From Benincasa hispida (taxonomy: Eukaryota; Streptophyta; Magnoliopsida; Cucurbitales; Cucurbitaceae): 64,000 nucleotides of DNA. Made by a program: the position numbers and the translations under genes. The DNA lies in contig NC_052356.1 in the NCBI RefSeq assembly GCF_009727055.1, forward strand, positions 1,318,780-1,382,779, given 5' to 3'. Of the stretch, positions 42,164 to 54,033 are shown one piece after another (position 1 is the stretch's first letter; every line of letters begins with the position of its first letter). Below the pieces are notes generated by a model. That model worked only from the letters and a program-made list of their open reading frames with translations. It was not told the origin of the DNA and ran no database searches.

Positions 42164-45100
42164 GGAATTGAATTCCTGTAATTATTTTTGGAGAACAGAT
42201 TTGCTTACTTCGTCTTACTCCTGTCTGGTTCACTTTGACCACTATTTGTGTCGCTCTTTCTAGAAATATTGAGGGTCCAGGAATATTTGAATCTGTTTGA
42301 CACTCAATCGTAACAAGGAATTGGAATTGTAATTATCTGAAGGGCGTCTAAGAATTTTCTTTGAAGCTTATTTGTAAGTTTGACTGTTATCTGAAAACAT
42401 TTTTCAATCCATCATTATTAAATTCTAGTAATGTAATGTTATTAGATTTTCATCTACTATTTCAGTCAGAAGATTTTTCTTTCTTTCTTTCTCTCTTTTC
42501 TCTTCCATTACCATAGTTCATCCGGAGTTGGGGGATTGGGCGTCAGCCTTGTACAGAATAAAATTCAGAAAAAGAGTTCCTGATGGAGTGTGTCTGATTT
42601 GTTCCATTGTTTTCTTTGTCCCCTAAAGGAGAGGGGTTTACCATTCTGTTTTTTAGTTGGGAGCACAATTATGCTTAAATAATTCAGATAAAGGTAACAG
42701 TTTCTTTCTTTTTTCTCATCTCGGTTGTAATTACATCACATCAGTTGTAACTTTACCAAATTTCTTGGACATATGAATTTAGAAATGGGCTTCATGTTTT
42801 ATACATGCAGTTGAAGAAAGTGCTTGTTTCTGATTGTTAATGAGTTTTTATCTTTTTATTCTCCCTTTTCACATGAGTGTGATAGTCATGTCTTTCTTTA
42901 TCTAAATATTACAAGTTCTGAATGATAGAATTTGTAATTTATGACGCCTTCTTATGACAATCAGAACCTTGATCAACATGTCTGTTTATTGGGGTTGGAC
43001 CATAGGGAACATAGTTATTGGTTTATTGTGTATTGGGAGGTACATCCCTGTGTGTTTCTTTTCTTTCCATCTCTTTCTTTTCGTTGGTAGGTCGGAAGGG
43101 TACGGGGGTGATCAGGTATCTCCCATGGAAACTCTGTTGCTTTCAGCTTCTGTGATCAGTGATCTCAAATATAGAGGGCCTGTATGGAATGCAGGATGAG
43201 TGAAAATGGAGAAGGGAGGAATAATTGTAGAGAGTGAAGAAAGTTGAGCAAAGAGGTGAAGGAAGTATGAGCACCCATGTTTTAATTAATTGAACAATCA
43301 ACACTTCAGTTCATGAAAATAACATATATTTATAGGCAAAATGGTTGGAAACAAATGCAATGTTTGATCGTTATGAGATTGCTCATATTAAAGCTTCTTC
43401 ACGGTGCTCTCTCTCCGAACTCTTTACTGATTACTCTATTCAAAATATTAGTTTAAATTGGAATTTATTTACTTCTTCAATTAGTTAGTTTTGGTTTAGT
43501 CTTCTTCCATTGCTGTGTTCTAGTAAGTTTGAGTCTTTGTTTTGTTTCCGATCTATTTTGAACATTAGACTCATTATTTAAGCATCAGACTCATTTCATT
43601 ATTTAAATGTAATATTTTGTTTCTGTTAAAAAAAAAATGCAGTGTTACGAAATTATATTATCCAGAGCTTAAAGTGTATATAATAATACTAGATAGAACA
43701 CTAGATCAAATGTAACTCCAAAATAAGTCTATGGGTGTATTTTTGCATAACGTCTCTTTGGTTCTTTTCCTCAAATGAGCTTCAAGTTACTTTTCATTAC
43801 ATTGTCCTGTTTTGGCATGTAAGAAGTTGAGGAAACTAGACTAAGCTAAGGTATGGCAGTCTGTTTGGGAACTTATGAAACCTTAATTCATTTTATTATG
43901 ATGCATTGACTAAAGGCTATCATCATCAAGTGAAAATGTGTCATGCTGGTCATATAATTCCATCTAGATAGAGTAGAATTTGATTGATATACTTTCATTT
44001 GTTTTATCAGAGTTTTCGACTCTTTCTAGTTCCTAAATATATTGATGGATCCTTACTGTTGGTGATGTTGCTTGACCTCCAGTGTTTGCTTTCAGTGTCT
44101 GCAGAAAACACTTGGTTGAATTGTTTTTTATGAGATGGAAACCTGATGCAGCAGATTTAAATAGACGGCATTAATGGCAGTAAAGAACTGGGAAATTCAT
44201 CCCGGAACAAAAGAGAAACTCCTCAATTTTGGGAGGGAACTCCCTAAGAGCCTCTCCCTATGGAACAATAATACCCCAACTATTCCCAATCCTTGAGAGG
44301 GGCCATTATGGCCTTGCAAGAAGATATAAAATAGCTAAAGCCAAAATGCTAATAAAATTAATTAACCACAAAACTAATTACTTTACTAAATAAAGATGAT
44401 CTAATAGATTATTTTCCTCCATCATTCACCCCGATTTTGTAAGAGAGTTTACTGAAGGGGATGAATATCGTTCGTCAAAGGGGCTATGAACCCTCGCGAT
44501 GTCGATATGGTACTGGGGATGGCTTTTCCACCCATTAGGCTCTTTATGCCTCCATTAAAACCTGTTGCACCATAACTTATGAAGGGACTACATCTCATTT
44601 TAGATCATTTTCCTTTTTTATGTCTTATTATTTTCTCCTAGATTTGACACAGGAGATGACCATAGCTTTTGACTTTCTTTAAAAAATGAGGTCAAGTCGC
44701 CTCTATGGTTTCTGAAGTCTACACAATGATGTGCTTCTATATCTCCTTCTCGTCTTGTTCTGAACTCATTTCCTTTATTTTTCTTCCCTTCCGTATTATT
44801 GTTCTGTCATATTCTGGTTGCTGGAAATTGTGACAAAAAAAAAAAAAAAACTTAATATGCTTGTTTCTTCAACCCTGGCTCCACCATTGTCAGTTTATGG
44901 AAGATTGAGATATTTTTCAAATACTATGCATAAACTTTCATTCTCCATCAAGCAGTTACTTCAGAGTTTCAGGTATTTACAGGCTACAGCGAAAAGAATA
45001 TCGACATGGTAATTTAGCTTTATAGTACCTAGAGAAAGTGATTACGATACTGTTTTTACAAATCATTTGATCACTTCATCATACATTGTTCAGTTATTAA

Positions 45101-46300
45101 TTTCTTCGTGTATATGGTTAAAATTTGCGGATCGGTCAAATCGTCCGCAGGTACATAAACAGCTTGTGACCGTTGTCTGAATCTCACTGGTATTGCTTCA
45201 CATCTCAATCTTCTCCACAGCATTCAAAAGGAGGAGAATCATTTTGTATGTTCATTGAAGCTTGCAGATACCTGTCAATGTTCTATTGTAGATTCTCAAT
45301 CTTCTCTAAAACACTGGAAGAGAATCATTTTGTTTGTTGAGGTTTCTTGCATCTGAGAAGTGACACCATCATCAAATCAAATCCTGTTTCTTTCTACATT
45401 AAGTTAGGCTAAAAATTTTGCAGGGTATTCTCTCTCCTGCAGGCTTCTTCCCCAACTCTCAGGTGCTTTACTTTCACTATTAATGCCCTCTGCTTGCCAG
45501 ATCTTAAAGAGAAATATGGTCAAGTTTAGGGTGTTAATATTTCATGGTATCCTGTTTTGAAAAAGTAGGAATTAGGATGTGTTTAGAATTGTATTATGGC
45601 ATGTTTGTGAGTGATTCTAAAATAGTTAACTATCGCTTTTATCATTTTTAAAATCACTCGATAAATGCTTTTAATCTTTCAAGATTAATCTTATACCACG
45701 AAAAGTGCAATTAAAAGTGTAAAATTAAATATTGAATTGATTTTGAGTGGTGTGTTGCAAAGTCATTCTAAACTTGACAAAAAGTGATTTTCATTATTGC
45801 AAAATACTCCCACTCATGCCTTTTGATTTTGTGATTGTAAACTTACAGCCTTTAATTAGCCAAGGCTTATTAGTTATGTCTCATGTGGTGTGTATATGAT
45901 GCCCACAACAGAAGAGAGTCTCAACTATTGAATTTCTCAAATTTTTTCTAAACATCCATGGAAATATTACATCGTCAATATGCAGACATTTTATTTGTGT
46001 AATGTGTTATTTTTCAGATTGTTATTGCTTCTGTAACCTGCAGGTTGTGGTCAAACATCCATTTCTTTTTGCGAGAGATTTTTGCTGCACACCATTCTTC
46101 CAGACAGGTCTGCAGATGCAACCTGTTGGTTGATACTTTTGTTTCACGGGTATGATTTGATCCTAAACAATAGTTTATAACGACATAGGCCTTGAATTTA
46201 ATTGAAACAATTTAGTCATTGTAGCGTAAATTTTGTGAAAATTTAGTCCATACTATTACTATTTATTATGTAATGATTTAGTATTTATAGGTTATAACTA
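42164..46300. other. Gene-poor region downstream of S40-like gene
   Basis: This starts with the 3' UTR of the S40-like gene; no single poly(A) site stands out. I checked frames at 42,954-43,199 and 44,818-45,012 and found no known protein. CT-rich patches occur at 42,480-42,520. GC content rises slightly at 44,150-44,330 and 45,120-45,340, with no protein or RNA that I recognise. It could contain a noncoding transcript, but the sequence alone does not show one. Confidence 0.4.
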
Positions 46301-46313
46301 TATCTGGTCCCTC

Positions 46314-46337
46314 ATTATATATATATATATATATATA
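46314..46337. repeat. (TA)n microsatellite
   Basis: An uninterrupted TATA... run of about 24 bp. It is likely length-variable between individuals. Confidence 0.85.
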
Positions 46338-46769
46338 AAGAAATTTAATGAAGTTGTACATTTGGAGAGAAATACTTGTACAAAAAATAAATTGATGCAT
46401 TAAGTTTAGAGACTACAAAAATTAATTTTTTACGAGCCTTCTGAAAGGTATAGATTCTCTTTTCTATCATTCAATGGAAATGCAAAGAAACTCTTGCCGG
46501 GGGCAAGTTACAATTCTCCTCAATATCGTCTGATAGTCGAGGCTCCCCTTTCTCAATCTTAAGAGACTTCACCCCAGAAATTAACTACCCTCACATCTTT
46601 CTCCCATATGCATACAACTCCTCTCTTCTTCCTCAATTGTGGTCTCCACTTACATTACCTGTATCCTTCTTACCCCTCCTTTGATAACATAATATAATTG
46701 GAGGCCTAACATTAAACTCATTTAAAATCACATTGTCCTCAAGGTGAAAATCAGGAAATTGTTAGCTTA

Positions 46770-48115
46770 AAACCATCACCAACGAATCAACACCACCCAA
46801 ACTCCAGTAGTTGGATTCTTCCTATACTCGAAAGCCTCCAAAGGTTCAGTAATCCATTCATACATAGTAGAAAAATTTGGTGCTATTGGTTGCACTTCAC
46901 GATGTTGCCCCAATGCTCGTTTGAGTTGACAAACATGAGACACTAGATGTATAGATGTCCCCTCAGGCAACTCCAATTGGTAAGCTAAAGGTACTTACTC
47001 TAAAACAAATCCTTTGGAGATAATTTCTCATTCCTTCTCCCCGCCACATATGTTTGCCTATATCTACGCAACTTCAAATACACAAAGCCTCCCACAGCGT
47101 GCTCAACTTCCCTCCTCTTCCTATCATCAAATTTCTTCATACTTTTTTGAGCTACGCGAAGGCGCTCCTTTTATGCAGTTGCTGATGAAAAGTTGAGTTA
47201 GGAGTTTGCTGATCACCATAAGAAATCAAGGCCAGCAACAAACACCCATAAACAGCTGGGAACGATATAATACCACTGGAGATATTGAGACATATTATTA
47301 TGCCAGTATTCAGCCCAATGCAACCAAGAATACCACCGTTTAAGATGTTCTTCACAAAAACACCCGAGATTTGCTTCCACACTTTTATTAACAACCTCTG
47401 TCTTGCCATCAGATTGTGGATGATAGGTTGTACTACGATTTAAACGAATGCCTGTAGCCTTAAACAACTGTTGCCAAAAATGACTTAGAAATACTCTATC
47501 TCTATTCGAAACTATAGACCTTGGATAGCCATGTAACCTGGCTACTTCCTTAATGAACACATCAGCCGCGGTTCTTGCACTACAAGGATTTTTCAACACT
47601 ATAAAGTGCACATATTTACTCGATCGATCAACAACCACAAATATCACCTCATATCCTTACAATTTAGGCAACCTTTAGATGAAATCCGTTGAAATATCTT
47701 CTCAAAGAGCATCCATAATGCCTAAAGGAAGCAATAGGCACATTGGTGACATAATCAATGCCTTATTCTTTTGGCAAACATGAAAGTCCGCCACATACCT
47801 TTTAGTATCATTTTTCATCCCCTCCCAAATACTACCCGCTTATCAAACATTTATATGTATGTAGGAAGCCCACATGTCTTCCAAAAACCGAACCGAGATA
47901 AGTATGTAAATCAAAGGAAACAAAGTAGACGTTTTAGAAATGATACACGGCCTTCCTCTCTTGCATTAAGACAACCAACACCCAAGCCACAACTTGAAGC
48001 AACTGTTGCAACCTCAAAAGGTTTACTGAAACCAGGCAATGATAAAATTGGTAAAGAGACCATTGCTTTCTTTAGCTTTTCAAAAGCATCATGACCTTCC
48101 TCCGTCCATTAATAC
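46770..48115 (-). pseudogene. Ty3/gypsy RT-RNase H to integrase remnant
   Basis: From high to low coordinates on the minus strand: AFEKLKKAMVSLPILSLPGF (RT/RNase H junction, about 48,090-48,030), then a gap. Next is VVVDRSSKYVHFIVLKNP with SIVSNRDRVFLSHFW and HPQSDGKTEVVNKSVE (47,213-47,647, integrase core; D, D and E positions visible). After a frameshift comes LNISSGIISFPAVYG. At 46,776-46,976 it reads EGTSIHLVSHVCQLKRALG and EPLEAFEYRKN, the C-terminal region typical of chromodomain-type (Tekay/Reina-like) gypsy elements. The zinc-binding HHCC and most of RNase H are deleted. No LTRs are seen. Confidence 0.8.
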
Positions 48116-48179
48116 TCTATATAGACTTTTTATCCATTGAATTTCATTGAGTTAGAGTAGTTTAGGTTAAAAATTAAGA

Positions 48180-49140
48180 ACTTGAACTGATTTCAAAGTA
48201 TCTCTTAACCAAAAAGATGCAAAACCTTAGTTGATTCGATGGATTCTTTTACCGCAAGAATTTGACATTGAAATTATCTATCGAAAAGTAACAGAGAATC
48301 AAGTGGTATATCATTTATCACAACTTAAAGAAGATATGGGAGGCTCAGGGGAGATCAAAGACATGTTCACTGATGAAAACTGGTTAATAGTTGCCATAGC
48401 ACCATGATATGCTGATATTGCAAACTACTTGGTAGCTGGAATAACTCCACCAGAGGAAACCAGACAACAACTAAAGAAGTTCTTCCATGACCCAAAGCAT
48501 TATTACATGGATGAGCTCTATCTGTACAAGTTGGGACCAGATCAAATATAGAGATGATGTGTCACTAAGGAAGAAGTACCAAATATTATGGAGGCATGTA
48601 AAAAAACTCCTTATGGAGGACATTTTATAGGTTCCAAGACAATTGCAAAAGTCTTGCTGAGTGGGTACTTTTGGCCAACATTGTTCAAGGATTCACTTAA
48701 GTTCGCGCAACATTGTTCAGGGATTCACATAAGTTTGCGCAACATTCTACCCACTCTTGCTGAGTGGGTAGAATCTTACAGTAAGAAGCAAGCTGCCAAT
48801 GAAATATATTCTTGAAGTCGAGATCTTCGACGTTTGGGGAATAGATTTCATGGGATCTTCCCTTCCATCTTTTGGTAATATATATATATTCTTCTGATAG
48901 TGAATTATGTGTCAAAGTGGAGTGAAGCAGTGACAACTACAACTAATGATACAAATGTGGTAAATCAATTCTTAGTTGAAAACATATTAAGTAGATATGG
49001 AACCCCTCAAGGTATCCACTTTGTTAACCAAGCTATGGCTAACTTATTACAAAATATAACATAAAACATAGGATTGCCACAACTTATCACCTACAGATAA
49101 ATGGGTAACCAGAGCTATCCAATAGGGAAATCAAGAGAAT
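48180..49140 (+). pseudogene. Ty3/gypsy (Athila-like) RNase H end, zinc domain and integrase
   Basis: The plus strand reads LIRWILLPQEFDIEII, TENQVVYHLSQLKED, YADIANYLVAGITPPE, then KKFFHDPKHYYMDELYLYK (zinc-domain region), GGHFIGSKTIAKVLLSG, YFWPTLFKDS and, after a frame change, RLGNRFHGIFPSIFW and VNYVSKWSEAV (integrase start). This order and wording are typical of Athila/Tat-type gypsy pol. A 35-bp local duplication (about 48,680-48,745, GCGCAACATTGTTCA...) lies inside. Opposite orientation to the gypsy piece just upstream shows two separate elements. Stops and frameshifts throughout. Confidence 0.8.
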
Positions 49141-49539
49141 ATTGGAGCCAGTGTTAGTTAACTCAATTGCAAGTTTACTTTTAGTTGTTTGAATTAGTCC
49201 AAAGTGCTAATTTCTAGAGATGTTAAAAATCTATATTTGGAGTTAGTTGCAAATCTTGCGGAGTTAGGTTAGTAGAGTTTGTTATCAAGTAAGCTACCTT
49301 TAGAATGTAGTGTTAGTGATTATAGTGAGAATTGATTGAATAAAAAATATACTTCCCTAGTTTTCCTCTTTCTCTTTAATAAGAACAAAGATGGTCTCAA
49401 AGCTGAATTCTTAAGGGGCTTGTGAGTGAGAACTAGTGAGATATCCTTGAGAGAAACCGGGTGATACACTTGTGAGAATTGAGTGAGTAGAGTCGGGATC
49501 AAACAATCTTTCTTCATTAGATCCATATGTTTTTTATGG

Positions 49540-50100
49540 TGAAAACTATGATTCATGGGCTATCAAGATGTAGACCTATATGGATGGTTGTGATTATTGG
49601 AAAGTAATTGAGCAAGATTATGAAGTTTCTCCATTTCTTGATAATCCAACAATGAACTACATCAAAATTTACAAGGATAAGGTCACCAAGGAGGTGAAGG
49701 CTAGAGCTTGCCTATATGCAACAGTGACTCTAGCCATATTTAATAGAATCGTGACTTTGAAATCAGCAAAGGAGATTTGGTAAATCCTTAAAGGTGAATA
49801 TGAAGGAGATGGAAAGGATTAAGGGCATCAAGAGGATGTAGATGAAGGATTCTGAGTCTATTAAAGAGTACTCAGACAAGTTGATTGAAATTGCCAACAA
49901 TATAAGAATACTGGGAACTGATTTATCTAATAATAGATTGGCTCAAAAGATTCTAGTCTCTGTGTCTGAAAGGTATGAAACAACTATTGCTTTCTTAGAA
50001 AATACTAAGGATGTATCTCAACTCAAAGTGACAGAATTAATTAGTGTTTTATAAGCACAAGAGTAGAGGAGGTTGATGAGGTATGAAAGAAAGCATTGAA
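49540..50100 (+). pseudogene. Copia 4 Gag
   Basis: Frames read ENYDSWAIKM, TYMDGCDYWKVIEQDYEV (49,580-49,783) and, in another frame, EYSDKLIEIANNIRILGTDL with RLAQKILVSVSERYETTIA and DVSQLKVTELISVL (49,842-50,054). This is the UBN2/retrotran_gag domain, with helical segments in the usual order. It ends at AQE and an EGAL-like region where foreign sequence starts. A stop follows the W near 49,783. Part of the capsid protein of a dead element. Confidence 0.75.
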
Positions 50101-50109
50101 GGGGCACTA

Positions 50110-51020
50110 CATGTAGGGGTGTAAATGAGCCGAGTCTTCTTTAAAGATGACCCAACCAGACCCAAGGTCAGTTGTTTATAGACAAGACCCGACCCAACCC
50201 GGTTAAAATCGAGTCGAGTTGAGTCAATGAAATAATATTCAAAATTAAAAGCAAAAAATGACCTTTTTTCTTCCTTATGCAAGTTGGATGAATCTTAAAA
50301 CAAAAAGTTCTTCTTTTGGATGGCTTGGGACGGTTCTTTTAAGGAAAAATATATCTTGATCTTCTTCTTCATACAACTCCTTAAAAAGAAAACTTCTTCT
50401 TCTTCTTTATGTTAGAGAGAGGGGATGTGAGAGAGGAGAATAGACAGAAGAAAGATAGAGAGGGGATGTGAGATAGAGAAAGGAAGAGTGAATGCGCCAC
50501 ACGGGCTGAAATAAAATTGGCAACACTATTTTTTAGGGTTTTGTTATGGTGAACGTTAACAAAATCGAATGATCCTATATCTATCTATATGAAGAAGAAA
50601 TCGTGTAACAAAAGGGGGTTTTTATTTATAGAAATGGCACTTCAAACTTGGAACAAGAATAAAGAAATTAAAGATACTTCTCTATCTTTTGAGTTGTTCT
50701 GCCATATCGGTTGTTCAAGACCTTTAGTCTCTATTTGGACCCGATGAAAAAAATGGGATCACTTCTTACGGGCTCATTGATAATGATTCTGATCTAGTTC
50801 ATGGCTTATTAGAAGTAGAAGACATTCTGTTGGGATCCTCACGGACAAAAAAAATATTGTAGTTGATTTGATAATAATTGAGTGATATTGCTTTTTTAGC
50901 TTGAACCTAGGAATCCCTTAGATATGATACAAAATGATATAGTTTGATTCTTTCAAAATTATGATAAAATCGATCGAATTTGAATCTAACTGATTTGGCT
51001 TGATTTTTTACATTGCTAAC
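50110..51020. mobile_element. Insertion in copia 4 gag, possibly hAT-like
   Basis: The gag zinc-knuckle part resumes near 51,060-51,150, so about 0.9 kb is foreign. The left edge TAGGGGTGTAAATGAGCCGA and the CCCGACCCAACCCGGTTAAA motif are common at plant hAT-like/MITE ends. The right end TTTTTACATTGCTAA is a weak inverted match. No transposase is visible. Boundaries are uncertain by tens of bases. Confidence 0.35.
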
Positions 51021-51119
51021 TAAACGCCAAAATGCAATAAGACGAAGGTGGAAAAAATAAGTGAAAAGGAAAAAAGAAAAGTAGCAACAGTAGCTAAGAA
51101 ACTGGTGTAAAGGATATAG

Positions 51120-52740
51120 GAAATAAAAATTCTAGTAAAGGATAATGCATGCAAACACTGTAGGAAACAACATCATCCACACTTTAAATGCTGGAGAAGA
51201 CCACATGTGAAGTGTAGAAGTTGTCATTTAATAGGACACATTAAAAGGTTGTGTAAGGAAATTCAACAACAAGGAGGAGCACATGCTGCAATGTAAGAAG
51301 AGGATAAACTCTTTGTGGCTCTGTTTCTCATCAGTCACTCAATGTGACAGTTGATTGGTTAATAGTGGTTGCACCTATCCCATGATAGGTGTTAATGAGT
51401 TGTTCAAGGACCTCAACAAGTCATCCAATTCAAATGTGAAGATAGGGAATGGTCAATATCTAAAAGTGAAGGAGAAAGACATAGTGTCAATAGAGAGTTG
51501 TGTAGAAACGAAGTTGATTGTTGAAGTGTTGCTCCTAAGATTGATAAAAATTTGTTAAGTATCAGTCAACTAGTAAAGAAGGGATTCAAAGTGTTATTTA
51601 AAGATGAGAAATGCCTCATTTTCAACTCTAGTAGGAATGAGTTGTTCAACATAAAGATGTAGAACAAGAGTTTCTCGTTGGATCCATTTGAGAAGAAGCA
51701 AATAGTTTTAAGTGTCAAGTGAATGACACTAAGCTATGTCACAATAGACTAGGTCATTTTCATCAAAATGGATTGCAATATCTACAAAAGAATGAAATGA
51801 TAGTTGGAGTATCAGTTTTAGAGGAGTTAAAGACAAACTATAGAGCTTGTTTGACAGGGAAACAAATAAGGTTGTCATTCTAGAAGTCAATGCAAAAAGC
51901 AACTGAGAAGCTGTTGCTTATCCATACTAACTTGTATGAACCACGACCAACTCCATCACTGAATGGTAGTAGGTATTTCATTATCTTTATTGATGATTAT
52001 ACAAGAATGTGTTGGATTTTTACTTCATGAAACAAAAATCTAAAGTAGTTGAAGTGTTTCTAAAGTTTGAAAGATGGGTTGAGCATCAGAGTGCTATAAA
52101 ATTCAGGTGTTAAGGTCTAATAATGGGACTGAATACGCATCACGAAGGTTCAATTCCTTACGTGAAGAAGCTGAGATAGAGCATCAGCTCACAACTCCAT
52201 ATACTTCAAATCAAAACGGAATAAGTGAGAAGAAGAACAGAAGTATTACGGAGATGACAAGATTCATATTGCATGAGAATAACTTATCAAAAAATCTGGG
52301 ATAAAGAAACTTACACATAAGTTTTTCTATTGAATAGACTATTGACAAAGGCACTGGACAAAAAGACACCTTACGAAGCTTGGTTTAATACTAAACCAAG
52401 ATTGAAAATTTTGAAGGTGTTTGGTTGTCTGTACTTTTCTCATATTCCACATGTAATGAGAGACAAGTTGAGTGAAGAGACAGAACCAAGAATTTTTTTA
52501 GGCTAGAGGATGGAAGTCTAAATGCCTACCAGATCTTTCACATTAAAACAAAATAAATGAGAAAAAGAACAAGAGTATTACGGAAATGACAAGATGCATG
52601 TTGCATGAGAAGAACTTGTCAAAAGAGTTCTAGGCTAAAACAACTAACACATAAGTTTTCTATTGAATAGACCAAAGGTATTGGACAAAAAGACACCTTA
52701 TGGAGCTTGGTCTATGACAATTGAATCCTGTTGGCTCCTT
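51120..52740 (+). pseudogene. Copia 4 zinc knuckle, protease and integrase
   Basis: At 51,146: CKHCRKQHHPHFKCW then VKCRSCHLIGHIKRLC, a double CCHC-like knuckle. The protease at 51,355 reads NSGCTYPM, so the catalytic Asp of DSG has become Asn. Pre-integrase HNRLGHFHQNGLQYL is at about 51,740. Integrase: FIIFIDDYTRMCWIF (51,970) and LRSNNGTEYASRRFNSLREE with TPYTSNQNGISEKKNRS (52,107-52,304); SDNG has become SNNG, so another catalytic Asp is lost. A second, diverged copy of the last part follows at 52,545-52,725. Confidence 0.75.
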
Positions 52741-52749
52741 GAATAAGCT

Positions 52750-53440
52750 CAAGGCCAGATTAGGGGTGAAAGGGTGTGCACAAGTCTGGGAAGTTTATTT
52801 CTCTGAGACTTTTGCACTTGTTGCAAGGATGGACACAATCAAATTACTATTTGTTGTGTCAACGCAATATAATTTCTGATGGCGTCAGACTAGTGGTGAA
52901 AGGGTATGCACAAGTCTTGGAAGTTGATTTCTCAAAGACTTTTACACCTGTTGTAAGGATAGACGCAATCAAATTACTATTGGTTATGTTAGCTCAACAT
53001 GATTGGAAAGTATATCAACTGGATGTGAAGTCAGCATTCCTTAATGAAGTGTTAGAAGAAGAGATCTATATTGAGCAACCAGATGGGTTCATCACACCAG
53101 GACAAGAGTAAGAAGGCTCTCTATGGGTTGAAGTAAGCTCCCAAGGCATGGTATAGCAAGATTGATGAACATTTGTTGAACTTGAGTTTTGTATAGAGTT
53201 TGAGTGAACCCATACTCTAGGTGAAAAAATCAGTTATTAATATTATGATTGTATCTCTCTATGTAAATGACTTGCCAATGACAGGAAGTGATGGTGTTCA
53301 AATAGAGGTGTTCAGGCAAGAAATGACTAAAGTTTTTGAGATGATAGATCTAGGTCTAATGCATTACTTCCTGGGTATGGAGACGAAGAACAAGAGGAAT
53401 TGTTTCTTTGTTAGAAGAAGTACATGAGAGATATTGAAGA
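52750..53440 (+). pseudogene. Copia 4 reverse transcriptase
   Basis: 52,876-53,111 gives RLVVKGYAQVLEVDFSKTFT, VYQLDVKSAFLNEVLEEEIY and EQPDGFITPGQE. The catalytic box at 53,221-53,427 reads SLYVNDLPMTGSD, so YVDD has become YVND. It is followed by EMIDLGLMHYFLGMETK, the usual next block. The first 110 bp of the RT segment are present twice in tandem (52,750-52,860 and 52,880-52,990). No RNase H was found. Confidence 0.8.
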
Positions 53441-53563
53441 GGTTCAAAATGAAGAAGTGTAAGAGTGTGAACACTCCAATGATTCAGAAGGAGAAGTTGC
53501 AAAAGGCTTATCAATTATTATGTGAAATAAATAACTGTGAGGATTTAGGGCATAAATCCCAAC

Positions 53564-54001
53564 ATCCATAACTCTCGAGACTTCATAACTTCAAAAAGTT
53601 CACAACTCCACTTTTTGCCCCAAGCATTCCTCCTTAAATTTTTATCAACCATACTTTATTCTCATTTCGACGTAACATTAGTTCATTCATGGTTCTCCTT
53701 GTGAACTTGGGCCCTTCATTGACTCTATCACATTTTAACTTTAGACCGAGCTTGAATGAGTTTGAGTCAGGCATGGAGTGAACTTTGGGCCATGGGCGCA
53801 CCGATAAGATTGAAAATTAGATAATAAATTAAAATCTTACAAATTAATGAACATGAGTTCAAAAATTGAAAAAAAAAAATTAAGGGCATTAAAGGTAAAA
53901 TGAAAACTCTAAAATCATTAGAAAAGAATGATGACATATAGAATACTTAAAGAGTTAAATAATATTGCTTTTATTTTTTAAGAAAGATTGGTTTCTATTT
54001 A

Positions 54002-54033
<32 letters not shown>

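Larger units (their letters stand above)
49151..53520 (+). mobile_element. Degenerate copia 4 with internal insertion
   Basis: Plus-strand copia in the order gag (49,540-50,100), inserted block (about 50,110-51,020), zinc knuckle (51,146-51,262), protease (51,340-51,560), integrase (51,720-52,400) and RT (52,750-53,430). A possible 5' LTR or leader with TGTTAGTTAACTCAATT begins at 49,151, right after the Athila fragment. No 3' LTR is identified; at 53,541-53,563 a short piece ending TCCCAACA resembles an LTR edge of the other copia family. All domains are broken. Confidence 0.7.

Noticed and set aside
42954..43199. 81-codon ORF downstream of S40-like gene
   Set aside because: Hydrophobic by T-rich composition; no family, no good start context.
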